DNA of 64,000 nucleotides from Patiria pectinifera. Taxonomy: Eukaryota; Echinodermata; Asteroidea; Valvatida; Asterinidae. Below are positions 11,691 to 22,444 of this stretch, piece by piece (the first letter of the stretch is position 1; each line of letters opens with the position of its first letter). The position numbers and the translations under genes were made by a program. The notes under the pieces are model-generated. The model saw only the letters and a program-made list of their open reading frames with translations, did not search any database and was not told the DNA's origin. The stretch spans positions 10,860,465-10,924,464 of the forward strand of contig CM057149.1 in NCBI GenBank assembly GCA_029964075.1, read 5' to 3'.

Positions 11691-12386
11691 GCACAACATT
11701 ACATGTACTTCAATGTTGTAAAAAGTAGTCAAAACATTGATCTTTCCTATTTCTACGGCTGTGATAGTGCAGTGCCGATGGACTTATTTAAACAACGAAA
11801 ACAGGATGTGACTGTCTCGTCTAGCACATTTAAAGTAGACTCATTGGTGGGATTTTCGCCTTTCATCGTTTCCTTTATTACAGGTTTGTCTATTTTTCTC
11901 AGCTGATTATACTGTAGCATGTGTAGTCAAGCACATGTTCGCTTATCCCCACCCCTGCTCAATGCTGTTTGCCAATCATTCAGTCTGCAAACTGCATCTG
12001 CTATTGTCTATTTGCATAAATTTAAATATGCATAAGGCACTTCAAATACCAATATTTCAATGACTGTCGTAAAATTTGTTGTTGGAGAATGTGGTTGCTG
12101 AGAAAAAAATTACTTGAAATGAATTAAAACCAACCAGTGTGAATGCACAGGCCTACCGTAATTCAATTCGTTTTTTTTCCGAGAAACGTTTTTAATTTGT
12201 ATGTTTTATGTAAAAGGAAAAAGCCAGATTTTGTTTTTAGATGTTTACAACCCACCAAAACCATGCTTTTAGGTTGGAATGCTTTTGTGCCACAGGGTAC
12301 CCAAAAAAACACGCACACAAAAACTGTCAGACAAATTCTATTTATTTCATTGTGGCAAAATTTGAAATGACCACAGGGAGAGCAAC
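11691..12386. other. non-coding, nothing assigned
   Basis: Short unsupported frames only (for example 11703-11906). No splice-supported exon or repeat boundary. Confidence 0.35.
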
Positions 12387-12965
12387 TTTAAAGGGGCACA
12401 TCGTCCAGAAATCACCGATTTTTTTTATATTTAGATTATTTACTCATCCTATTTTAAAGTGCTGGCTGAAAGGAAACTTACCTAATGTGGCACTGTTCGT
12501 GAGAAAAGACAAATATTCCTGTTTACTTTTGACGCAGGAGAAATTTTGTGGCATACGTACATATTCCCAGCCGTGTCCATTCAATGTACACGTTGTGTGT
12601 TTGACACATAATACTAGTCACAGCACCAATACAAAAAAGTTGTTTCTCACACGTCCGCAGAATGCTATGCACTGGTGAAACATGTGCGGCAGGATTCACA
12701 ATAAGCAGTAGCACCCAACAGCTTGATTTTTGAGAGTCAAAATTTGGACCCCGAAATTTGTTCTCGCAAGAATAACGTCCAATTCTTAAAGGATGGTTGT
12801 GTGGACGTTTATATCCTAGTTGTAAACGCTCTTTCCAATTAACATTTTTTATTCTTATTGTGTGGACGTTAAGTTTTAAACGCTCTGTCCAATTAATATT
12901 TTGTTTAAAATGCATGTTACTTGTAGCCCAATTGGACGCAGTCCAGGACGTAATGTCCCTTTAAG
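12387..12965. repeat. MITE with TTTAAAGGG ends and internal duplication
   Basis: The left end TTTAAAGGGGCACATCGTCC and the right end GGACGTAATGTCCCTTTAAG are inverted. Near the right side a block of about 65 bp is duplicated in tandem: GTGTGGACGTT, a variable middle, then AAACGCTCT and TCCAATTAA, seen at about 12800 and 12858. Open frames inside are not coding by any evidence I can see. Confidence 0.6.
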
Positions 12966-13715
12966 TATGAGCAGCATGGTACGCATGCTGATGATTAATG
13001 TTGACAGCTATCTGATAATAAGTGACAGCTATGTTCATATGCATTATACACACGAGCAACCTTGGCCTTTTTGTTCGTGGGGCATTTCTGCTGAGTGAAT
13101 CAGACAAATCACATACACAGTCCAACTGGATGCAATTAATAACCCCATTTATTCTCTATGTAGTTTGATTGGACCTTGCTGCAATACTGCAATACTGGAA
13201 CGACAAAAATGTGAGTTTATTTGACCTTTAACTGCCTAGTGTAAAATAACCTCCAACGTACAATGTACCTACGTCATGTAAATTATAAAGGGCTGGTACC
13301 GTAATTTAATCATTTGAGGTCATGCCTACATGTACATAAAAACAAACTGCAAAGGTCTAAGAATATTTGTCTGCTGAAAAGGGAAGGAAGGTGTTTTCCA
13401 GGCCAAATATTTGGGGAACTTAAAACATTTTTTTTAGCCAGTATGTTGTCAGGGACATGATCTTTGAATATTCTTGAAAAATTGGAATGATTTACAATAC
13501 AGTGTGCCACAGTGCCACTATGCTTTTGCCTCTAGGGGCCATGTTTCAACTTCCATGATCTTCTTTTGATATGCCATTCTGCAGTTCTTCATCAGTTCTC
13601 TATTGTTTACACAGTTTTAATACAAACCTAATTAGGCATTTCAAAACAGTGTAGAAACCTTGTTTATTCTAAAAACAAATTAAAACTTTGTACATCATGT
13701 TTGTAAAAGTTTTTT

Positions 13716-14215
13716 TAAAGATATTTTGTAATTTGTGCATTTTGTTCGTTTGAAGCAACAAAAGTGTTCAAAATCTAATGAAGGATACTGAACAACTAAC
13801 CTGATGAAGTTTCAGCTCAGCTTCAGCTGTATATTCCGAGAAAAACAGCATTCTAGGATCTCAATTTCAAATCAAAAGTTGCTGAATCATGTTTTGAATT
13901 GCAGCTATATGCGATGTCGCGCACTGATCCGACGAATTATAGCAATTACTGTAGATGTGCGTTGTGCCAATGCTTGCGCGCGCTGCGCCGAATAACAAAA
14001 CGAACTACTAATTTAAATTTTCCTACGGTGCGTCTTAAGACGCACCGTTGGAAAGGCCTTCTTTCGTTGATTACTTCAAAATGATAACTTGCCAGAAAGG
14101 TTAATTTCACAGGGAGTTTAGTCCACTTACTATCTTTCAACCAAGTATGATTTTCAACAATAATACGTCAGTTACTTTTTCAGATGGCTGCAAATGATGG
14201 ACTTTAGCTTTAATG
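13716..14215. repeat. MITE family F, copy 1
   Basis: The segment TTGTAATTTGTGCATTTTG to about 13800 is shared with 25548-25640. Its right end (AAATGATGGACTTTAGCTTT, about 14194-14213) is the reverse complement of the left end seen at 25533 (AAAGCTATAGTCCATCATTTG). It includes a short palindrome GGTGCGTCTTAAGACGCACC at about 14027-14046. Confidence 0.6.
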
Positions 14216-16194
14216 GTAAAAATGTGAAAATAAATGCCATTTGGCAATATACAAATGTATTGAAATAAATTGCTGTCAATTTCTTTCTTTGATAAGCTCC
14301 AGGTAACGCACTGACAGCTTTACTATGTTGTGATTGAATGGTTTAAATTGTAAGAAAATATTGGGGAGTTTTTGCCAGCCTTCCCCCTTCCAGAAAATGA
14401 ATACTTCATTAGTGAGATTTATGTTACGAGTTTTATAATGAAGAGGGGTTTTGACATTGCTAATGAACACTAAGAAACCGTTTCTAGGGAAGAAAAAAAA
14501 AGTACTGCACCATCAATACAAACTGATTTGCAATTATCATTCAAGCCTTACTAAATATGTTCTAAATCTGCAGAAAGTGTGAAACTTGAGGTTTTGTTAA
14601 CTGTGAGTGCTGCAGCTGCAGTGGAAATCATTGATGGCTATCAGTTCACTCGTACCCCCCGCCCTGCAAACAGGGTGCTGGGACACGCTGATGAGCTTCA
14701 CAAAATCTTGTGAAGGAAGTGGGGATGGTATCCTGGGTAATTTATCATGACCTATGTATAAAGACATCTGGCTGCAGCTGTTCAGACTGCAGTTAACCAA
14801 TGCGTGCAAATGCAATCCGAAAACATTCTCAAAGAAATGCACAAATTCCGTACCGGATGTGATTTCTTTTTCATTGCAGACCATGTTGACAAATTGGGAG
14901 CATCGCATTATATGCAAATTGTCCCTTCGTGAATTCGCAGCGGAGCCTGAGCAAGTGACGAGAATTGAAAATTTACAACACAGATAAGGTTTACAGATTT
15001 TCCTACATTATTACGCTTTTTAATTAAAAAAAGCATATATATAAATGGGAATAAAAGAGTATGACCCAGTCTTAACGGCCGTTTAGAACCTTACAGGGTC
15101 AAGGCCGTGATGACTTGCAGGTCACAGGTCACGCAAAATCTATCCAATCAGAGCGTGAATTCATCAGCGCATCCCAGGGGGTAATAAAGAAGGCTATCAG
15201 AAGCAACTTTATGTATTTCTGACAACAGAGGGCTCACTACAACTTGAGTCTAGACCCAACTTAGTGGTATTTCATTTGCTAGAAAATAGAGGGCAGTATT
15301 CATGGGCTGACTGCAGAAATAAGCAATAAAACATGGTGTACAGAATGAAACATCAGACATTTAGCATTTTTGCAACAAATCTTCCCAAATCCTAATAAAT
15401 AAATTGCTGTGCAGTAAATCAAATGCCACACTTGATATACATGTAACAATAAAATAACAATAACTTGGGGGCTAATCATTCTTACTCGCAGAGCCTGAGA
15501 AGCTGAATTGCAAAACATGCAGAGCTCTACAGCATGGTCGAGCCGAAGCAAGGTGCCTTAGGCAGTCGCCATACGACCCATGTCTGGCCACAGAGCACAG
15601 CCAGATCAAAATGTTGATTTTTGCAGAGAAAGTAAAATCGGAGAACCCGGAGAAAAACCCTTGTGGCACAGGAGGGGCCACAGCGGTGAGAGGCGAGCAC
15701 TTTAAACCTCCCTCCCCCCCCCCATGTAAGCAATGGTTTGTACTAACAGATTTGAGTTAATTCCTTTATATTCTTTGAGTGTAACACTAACAATACATTA
15801 CGTACTGTGATAATCTCAAAAAGTAAATATAGTGATATGGTTTGTGAATGACCACTGGGCTTTTAAGAGCTTGAGAGCTGTAATGTTTTAAAAAATGGGT
15901 GGGAACTCTCTGATCTGACGAATGGGCCGGCTATTCATGAACCGAGAAGACCGCTAGTGAGTCAATGCAGTTACAATCAGAGACCGTGGAGCAAATCAGG
16001 GGATGTTCCAGTTGTTTTCTTTAGCCAAAGTCACAAAAATGGAAGACTTAATTTTTTTAAGGTTGGTTTTGGATATCCGGTTCCCAAAATCCAAACCAAA
16101 TAGTGGCATTCGAACCGAATTTTACAAAATTGATTTTAATCCAACCACTAGTTTATATGTCAAACAACTGACATTTGCTTCAGTTGAAACAGAT
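14216..16194. other. non-coding or proposed intron, nothing firmly assigned
   Basis: A minus-strand frame of 106 residues at 14597-14917 has no recognisable motif and no supported splice sites. The remainder is AT-rich with a C-run near 15710-15723. Confidence 0.35.
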
Positions 16195-16692
16195 CACGAT
16201 ACATACATACTTTCGCGATGTTTATCAAATGTGACCTGTTCTGTCAAAATCAGACTTTTCTGGGCATAAGGTCAAAAATGAGATTTTTGCATATTGTTAA
16301 AAAGTGTTCTTTTTCTTTTAATAGGTGGTTTAATTTTTGAAACCGGTCATTCCTGGGCAGAGTTATGCTATTTTGAAGTTCATTGTGTCGAAAAGTAGAA
16401 AACGGAGAAAATGGCCACGAACATCACAAAACAGTAATTTCTTTAACTGATATACCTTAACAAATCATCAAAAATACTATATTTAGAGTTCAAATTAGGG
16501 TTTCAAACTTTTATAGTATATTTTAGACATGTTCAGGATTACAAATATGCAAAAATTTGAAAATCGAAAAAAATCACCCCCACAGCGTCTTTTGGCCCTA
16601 TCTCAATTTCAACCTCTGCCCAGAAACGTCTGCTTTTGACAGAACAGGTCACATATTGTGACCTCAATATTGTGATATGTATCATATCACAC
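16195..16692. repeat. MITE with GTGACCTGTTCTGTCAAAA ends
   Basis: Inverted termini: ATGTGACCTGTTCTGTCAAA near 16229 and its reverse complement TTTGACAGAACAGGTCACAT near 16635. The similarity extends outward into GATACATA/TATGTATC words and inward across CAGACTTTTCTGGGCA versus TGCCCAGAAACGTCTG. The interior of about 330 bp is AT-rich and non-coding. Confidence 0.75.
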
Positions 16693-16767
16693 TGATTAAA
16701 CTGTGCATTGGGATCAAAGTTTCTTAAAACTAAAAGTTAACTGAGAAAAAGTTTAAAACATACTCAC

Positions 16768-16845
16768 CGCTGTGTAGCTCTGTATACTAATATTGTCTCC
16801 GTCTCCATCGGCAACGTCAGTGGTCTTAGAACTGCGTCTACCCCT
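16768..16845 (-). CDS. unrecognised basic nuclear-type protein, exon 5 (gene 1)
   Basis: A 78-nt minus-strand exon. It follows an acceptor ending TTCAG and is followed by a consensus GTGAGT donor. It codes for 26 residues in phase 0 at both ends, beginning RGRRSSKTTDVADG and ending ISIQSYTA: a basic patch, then an acidic Asp/Gly run. Exon size, flanking consensus sites and phase agreement with the exon at 17626-17691 support it. The function is unknown. Confidence 0.65.
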
Positions 16846-17625
16846 CTGAATATGAAAACAACATTCAGTTACTGTAGATTTGCTGTCCGTTCTTGTTTTC
16901 AATTGTTTGCTTGGCTTACTTTAAAAATCTGGGTCACAGAAAATCCACTTGTCATACATTTATGGAGATAAGGGCATTCCTTTGTATTTCTATGGTTCTC
17001 ATATTTTTTTGCCTCTGAAGAAGCGTCAGTTGGTTGAAAAAAAACTATTAAAACAAATTTCTTGGGTCCGGAATCATTTTCTCCTTGGATCTTTAAACCA
17101 CAGCCCAAAACAGGCTCCGTCGGAGATTAGAAAATAAAAAGGATGCCCTTATGTTGGGAAAACCCATTTGTTTACATTTGACGCTACATTTTTTTGCCAA
17201 AATGTAGTCTGTCAGTAACCTTAGCTGGACTGTCAACAGAAGACTAGTTTACGGAATATCCCTTGCACAGCATGGGTCTTCGATGAGCAGATTCGGTGTA
17301 GCAAATTCGGCATTTTAATTATGCAACACAAGACTGCCTCTTGACCTCGAGATTCTGACCATTCAGCGGGCGCTTCTAGCAAGTCTTCGGTTACCCGTTG
17401 TATTACAAAAACATGGCAGCCAAATTCACCAATCAACAGCTTAGTCCACATTTCTGATCGAAATGACATCACAATTTCAAAAGTCGACTCTGATTGTCGG
17501 GCCCGCAGGGTCGCATAAAATTGGCATTGCTCACATATATACATGTACATCAAATGTTGGTTACTGGTGTTGGGTGATGCTCAGACTAACAAAAGACTGG
17601 CACCGCATAAAATAGCATTCAATAC

Positions 17626-17691
17626 CTTGCTGAAATCCAGACTGTTGACACTGATGTTATCCAGATCAGCTTCATCCATTTTACGCTTTTT
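17626..17691 (-). CDS. unrecognised basic nuclear-type protein, exon 4 (gene 1)
   Basis: A 66-nt minus-strand exon, 22 codons, phase 0 at both ends. The acceptor ends ATACAG and the donor is GTATTG. It encodes KKRKMDEADLDNISVNSLDF plus SK. With the preceding exon it makes a lysine/arginine cluster (KKKRK) that looks like a monopartite nuclear localisation signal followed by an acidic/Ser stretch. The DNISVNS and DNISIQS words in adjacent exons suggest a weak internal repeat. Confidence 0.65.
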
Positions 17692-17980
17692 CTGTATGAC
17701 ACAAACATGAGATAACATGCTTTTGTAAATCAAGAAGTAAAGACAGAGACATTTTGAAGGAAGGACACAAAGTTCCTCAGGTCATGTTTGGCACAGGTCG
17801 GGTTGGTTCAGTGGTTCTTTCCTCACCTTCTACCTCAATGTCCTGGATTTTCCCCAGAATATTCTTCAGGGGTTTTCCCCTCACGTCTAAAACTGTCATT
17901 TCTTTATTGTCCAATCTCTCTACAAGTTTCCGCAGACTTGCAAGCTACAGTGCCAGGGCGATTTTGGGGAATCTGTTAAG
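17692..17980. repeat. possible old SINE/retroposon fragment in gene 1 intron
   Basis: The sequence around 17790-17935 (GGTTCAGTGGTTCTTTCCTC and GGGGTTTTCCCCTCACGTC) has the look of a degraded retroposed element: a box A-like GGTTCAGTGG and a G/C-rich TTTTCCCC block. No second copy is present in the window, so this is tentative. Confidence 0.25.
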
Positions 17981-18084
17981 GAGAATACACGAGAAAGTGT
18001 GGATTCGTAATTTAAGAATTCACGAGGCGCGAAGCACCGAGTGAATTCGTAAATTAAGAATCCATACTTGCAAGTGTATTCTTC
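17981..18084. repeat. 52-bp-arm hairpin
   Basis: GAGAATACAC at the left edge pairs with GTGTATTCTTC at the right. Inner arms GTGTGGATTCGTAATTTAAG and TAAATTAAGAATCCATAC are also inverted, around a GAGGCGCGAAGCACC centre. A self-contained fold-back repeat. Confidence 0.7.
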
Positions 18085-18149
18085 GACTTAAACCATTCCG
18101 TCAACAGAAGTATTGGAAAGAATGTATCACGTCAATGAATTGCAAAAAT

Positions 18150-18275
18150 GATGATAAGTCATGAATCTGGGACTGAGAAATGTTTCCAATTTTGTTAGGA
18201 AATACTTGAAATGACTCTCCATAGACTTTGTATACAAGCGCGGAAATGGCGTCAGGTTGCAACATTTTTCGCCAC
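18150..18275 (-). repeat. dispersed repeat, copy 1 (partner at 53068)
   Basis: Read on the minus strand it contains AAAATGTTGCAACCTGACGC and, further on, TACAAAGTCTATGG and AAGTATTTCCTA blocks. The same blocks occur in the same order on the plus strand at 53068-53195. Both copies give the short peptide KMLQPDA, but no longer conserved frame is seen, so it is treated as a non-coding repeat. Confidence 0.55.
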
Positions 18276-18479
18276 ACCCGTACAACCAAGTCATTTTGTG
18301 TGTACAGGCTCCTTACGTCAAAATGGATAGTTCAGACGACGATTTCTTTCTGACTAAAAGAAGTTTTTGCAGTGACGGCGGAGAATCTGACTGTGAAGAT
18401 GCATTGGTAATATTTGGAAAGCAAATTTTCACGCAGACGGTCCTATTCATGCTCATTATGGAGAACATTGTCCGACGTT

Positions 18480-18588
18480 CAAAGTGTGGATTCGTAATTC
18501 CGAATCCACACTTTACTAAAGATTCGTCATTCCGAATCCACACTTTGTGACCAGTGTAACAGATTCGTAGTTCCGAATCCACACTTTT
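18480..18588. repeat. triple hairpin of GATTCGTNNTTCCGAATCC units
   Basis: Three consecutive units each pair GGATTCGT or GATTCGT with CGAATCCACAC: about 18487-18512, 18521-18546 and 18571-18587. AGTGTGGATTCG on the left is the reverse complement of CGAATCCACACT on the right of each unit. A fold-back cluster in the gene 1 intron. Confidence 0.7.
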
Positions 18589-18806
18589 AACAATAGTGTG
18601 ACGTCATAGCAATGGTTTAATTACTTTCATTACCAGAAATATATATTATACAACATCTGAATAAACCCTGTCTGACTGGTGGTTCTATGATCACTTTCAT
18701 TGAATTATTCATCCCAACCCACGTCCCAGCCGCAACACAAAATTAGAAGTTCCATTCCACGGTAAATAGAACTTCCATTACACAGTCACACTATTGGTGG
18801 CGCTAT

Positions 18807-18993
18807 CAGTCGACTCTCGTTAGTACAAACTCTGTTAATACAAAATTCTGGTTATAACAAACATAAAGCCTTGGTCCCGACTGTGCATTTATGTGCACAA
18901 TGAATGGGACTGATGTTCCTCTTAATACAAAATTCTGATATAACAAACAATTTGGCTAGGTCTGAACGAGTTTGTTATAACGAGACTCGACTG
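18807..18993. mobile_element. pogo/Tigger-like MITE
   Basis: 187 bp with inverted ends CAGTCGACTCTCGTTAGTAC and GTTATAACGAGACTCGACTG. The flank on the right is TA-rich (TATAC). The CAGTCGANTCTCGTTATAAC type of terminus with AT-rich target is what I associate with Tc1/mariner-pogo non-autonomous elements. There is no transposase remnant; the family assignment rests only on the ends. Confidence 0.65.
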
Positions 18994-19044
18994 TATACAT
19001 TGTAACAAAGCTCTGATGACTACGATGTTGTATATATTTCTTAT

Positions 19045-19375
19045 TATATAACCGACATACAGATCCTTGTCATTTGATTGGTGGAACTCACATCACGTGT
19101 CATTCATTATTACTGCCATTCACGCCGGGGCTCAATGGGAAATACTATTGAACAGTTAGGTCTTGTTCCATTACGCGGTATTTGTGTGCAAATGCATGCT
19201 GGTGTGCACGTTCAGCGTTGCGCGTATTGTTCCAAAGAGCCAGCGCTACAGCGTTGGGTTCAAACATATTCATGAAGGGGTGGTTTGGAAGAGAGAAATA
19301 CGTTTTTACCAATTTTGTATTGAAATAAAAGTTCAAATATATCAAATGACAAGGATCTGTATGTCAGTTATAATA
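19045..19375. repeat. MITE with ACATACAGATCCTTGTCATT ends
   Basis: The left end (CGACATACAGATCCTTGTCA, 19053 on) is matched by its reverse complement (TGACAAGGATCTGTATGTC) at about 19347-19365. The outer words ATATAAC and GTTATAAT also pair. The element is about 330 bp and the interior has no supported gene. Confidence 0.75.
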
Positions 19376-19403
19376 TAAAACAAATAATGAGTGGCTTTAA
19401 ATT

Positions 19404-19522
19404 GTGAAATGGGAGGAATATTATCGCTCGGTAAAATCTGGACTTTTCCAGTTCACTCGGCTTCGCCTCGTGAAATGGAAAAGTCCAGATTCTACCTTGC
19501 GATAATATTCCTCCCATTCCAC
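19404..19522. repeat. hairpin with 50-bp arms
   Basis: GTGAAATGGGAGGAATATTA on the left pairs with TAATATTCCTCCCATTCCAC on the right. Inner arms AATCTGGACTTTTCCA and TGGAAAAGTCCAGATT are also inverted around CTCGGCTTCGCCTCG. A perfect-looking fold-back repeat in the gene 1 intron. Confidence 0.8.
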
Positions 19523-19889
19523 GCTGATCCACTCAATATTTGTATACAGTTTGCAAGTTACCAATCAGATGGCAAGAAGTTATTCAGGAATTGTTTAAAA
19601 CAAATAAGGAATGTTTCACATTCGTGCAATGGAAAGAATAATTTCATTCACAAACAGAATAATTTCATTTGGTGACAGACTGAATGTTCTATTCCACTAG
19701 GCTTCACTTTGTGGAACGCAATGTCTGCAATTCCATGTGCAATTTTTTTCCGCATGTGAGAAATACACACTGTGAGCTTTACGAGAAGGAATTTTACAAT
19801 TTTACGCCTTTTCAAATTTCAAGCACACTTTGTAGTATTGTTTATCCACTGTTGGTGTATTTATGAACACATTCCATAGAATAATTTAC

Positions 19890-19952
19890 CTTGCTTCCCA
19901 TGGTGCTGAATCGCATGCTCTCGTCTACTCCTTTCTTTCTTTTCCTTAAATT
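19890..19952 (-). CDS. unrecognised basic nuclear-type protein, exon 3 (gene 1)
   Basis: A 63-nt minus-strand exon, 21 codons, phase 0 at both ends, with acceptor TTTCTTGCTAG and donor GTAAAT. It encodes NLRKRKKGVDESMRFSTMGS plus K. The RKRKK cluster is a second candidate nuclear localisation signal and lies just upstream of the KKRK of exon 4. Confidence 0.65.
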
Positions 19953-20465
19953 CTAGCAAGAAATAAACAAGACATTTTATCAGACGGATAGACTGGTTCA
20001 CTTCTCTCACATTTTAGTCCCACAATGATCTTTGAACTCATTCAACCAAAACACTTACATTTACCTGTCACATGTAAATAAGTAATTACACTTGATGTAC
20101 TTCGGGTGTTAACAACAGCCTGAAGGGTCGAGTGTCTTTCATTTGGATTTTTATGATATACATATGTATGTATGTCTCAATCTCAAAACTTGATCTCTAG
20201 ATAATGATGACCCTTACCCTTTAACGATGCACATATCGATGACTCATTCAACAAGCACAACTGGGGTGCTTTGCGTTGATCCAAACACTTGTTTAAAATT
20301 ATTACGATTACGCAACTTTTCAATTTTCTTTTTTAGATATGTCTCCTTAAATCTGGTTTCCCAAAACTTGCTATTTGTGTCCCACACTAAAAAAAATATT
20401 GGAGGATCCCTGCCCATGCTTTTTACCTCTTTTTTCGCCCTTTTTGAGGTGGTTTTCCCAAGACC

Positions 20466-20890
20466 AAAAATTTGGGACTCTCAATACTGTGCACGAGTCC
20501 CAAAACTGAAGGTATTGAAAACATGCAATACAAGAAAATAGACAGGCACCTAACACAACTAGTCCGACACAGCTTCAGTACTGCATCAATCAACTGTGTC
20601 AAAAGAAACATCTGGTACCGGTCTCTATTTCTACACATCTCTCCATACTCTGCCACCAGACTACTGAAAAGGTCAGTATTTTCAAACAGTTGGACATGTA
20701 CCAGTCTAGTCTTAGGCTTCAAATTGAAATGACTCGGCTACACTTTTAGGTGCAAAATATTGAAGAAGAGTCTCCTTTAAAAAGTTGAATTGAAACTTCA
20801 AAACCTGGCTGGTGAAATACTGAGGACCTTGTCTTTGCCTTCACGAAAATTTTGGAGAAGTTTGTCTGCTTTTTTCACTTGGAAAATATA
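20466..20890. repeat. direct duplication flanking an exon, copy 1
   Basis: Begins AAAATTTGGGACTCTCAATA and shares ordered blocks with 21100-21542: GAGTCCCAAAACT, ATGCAATACAAG, CACAG.TTCAGTACTGCAT, CACATNTCTCCATA and TTTTGGAGAA.TTTG. The exon at 20963-21029 sits between the two copies. A forward open frame of 86 residues in this copy is broken in the other, so no coding role is claimed. Confidence 0.7.
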
Positions 20891-20962
20891 GAACAGTACC
20901 AGCACACCATAAAAATCGAGCACAAACAAGTTTGTCAGCCCGGTTTATTCCGGTACGCTTAC

Positions 20963-21029
20963 CCGCAGTAGGGTTCCACTAGACTTTGGCTTCACAAATG
21001 TGCCTTCTTCACTTTTCTCAGGACTGTTT
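20963..21029 (-). CDS. unrecognised basic nuclear-type protein, exon 2 (gene 1)
   Basis: A 67-nt minus-strand exon entered in phase 2 (its first base completes an AGA codon) and left in phase 0. The acceptor ends CGCACAG and the donor is GTAAGC. It encodes NSPEKSEEGTFVKPKSSGTL plus LR. The odd entry phase matches exactly the exit phase of exon 1, a strong internal check on the gene model. The composition is hydrophilic and charged, in keeping with a disordered nuclear protein. Confidence 0.65.
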
Positions 21030-21099
21030 CTGTGCGTAATGTAAAAGCAAATCAGAATTGAATTGGTTATACATGTACATGACCAATACTACTAGTCCG

Positions 21100-21542
21100 A
21101 AAATTTGGGACTCTCAATACTGTGTATGAGTCCCAAAACTTAAGATTGTCAAAACATGCAATACAAGCAAATAGACTGGCACCTAAAACAACCCGACCAA
21201 CACAGATTCAGTACTGCATTAATCAACCATGCCAAAAGAATTTAAGAAACATGTGGCATGAAGCGGGAACTAGTCTCAATTTACTACACATTTCTCCATA
21301 GTCAAGCCACCAGACTATTGACACTGAATGAAGAGGTCAGTCTTTTCAAATAGTTGGATCATGGTTGGACATGTACCAGTCTAGTATTTAGCCCCATTTT
21401 GAAATCACTTGACTTCCCTCTCATGTGCAAAATATTGAAGAAAAGTCTCTTTCAAAAATTGAATTCAGTCTGCAAACTTGCTTGGTGAAATACTGAGGAC
21501 ATTTTCTTTGCCCCAGTGGAATTTTTGGAGAAATTTGCTGGC
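21100..21542. repeat. direct duplication flanking an exon, copy 2
   Basis: Second copy of the 20466-20890 repeat, with small insertions. It ends at TTTTGGAGAAATTTGCTGGC, immediately before the inverted-repeat element that starts at 21550. Confidence 0.7.
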
Positions 21543-21764
21543 TGGCCGCGTTCCCATATTTGGGTTTATTCTTTATTTTTTTGAAAAGTTTATTTTAGTG
21601 ATTCTACTAACACACCCTTACTTAAATAACATTTTCTTAAGCATATAAGTGACTGAATAATTATGAGGATATGCAACGATCCAAAATTGCTACTATTTTA
21701 CCCAAAATATTGCGTGCATTTACCTTGTCTCCTGATATCATCGAGTAGTCTTGCCAAACCTCAG

Positions 21765-22245
21765 TATTGATGAGCATCAAATTCATCAGGTTGCTTATTT
21801 GCACAGTTGCCCTATTAACATTTTATGGAAAAATCATGTGAACAATGATACCATTGTGATATTTAGCTCTGCAAACAAAAACAGGAAAACGAGCTAGTTG
21901 TCCGTAAACCGGGCTTAAATTAGGCGAAGGGTCGCCTAACGTGGGAGACTGGAATAAGTTTAAAGAAATCCCCCCCCCCAAAAAAAGAAATGCTTCCGAT
22001 AATTATGTCAATGTCAGTTTGTTTTCTTTCCATTATTTTTGTTCCAATAATTTTGGGAATTTCCTTAAACTTTTTCAAATCCCCACGTTAGGCAACCCTT
22101 CACTAATTAGGTCAATTAACAGACACCTCGTTTTCCCCGTTTCTGTTTGCTGGGCTAAATATCACAATGTTATCATTGTTTGCATGCTTTTCCATAAGGT
22201 TTTAATATAGGGTAACTGTGCCAGTAAGCAACTTGTTGAATCTCG
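21765..22245. mobile_element. MITE nested in the left arm of the 2.65-kb element
   Basis: Inverted ends TTGCTTATTTGCACAGTTGC (21791) and its partner ending GTGCCAGTAAGCAA (22231). The similarity extends inward over AACAATGATACCATTGTGAT and its inverse, and over CGCCTAACGTGGG and CCCACGTTAGGC. It interrupts the outer arm between GCCAAACCTCAGTA and TATGGGTG, which are contiguous in the right arm, so it inserted later. Confidence 0.75.
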
Positions 22246-22444
22246 TATATGGGTGTTTACATAAATGTGGAGGCCAGTGGTATAATTCACATGTTCTTTC
22301 CTTTCATGGGGCATTTCCATGTTAAAATAACCAGCTTGCTAATATTTGTGTTTTTACTTTATTAAATAAAAAAAAATTAAATCACCACAATGCATTTGTA
22401 TAATTTTGATCAAAAATTAGCCAGAATTATGACATTTTTAGGTA

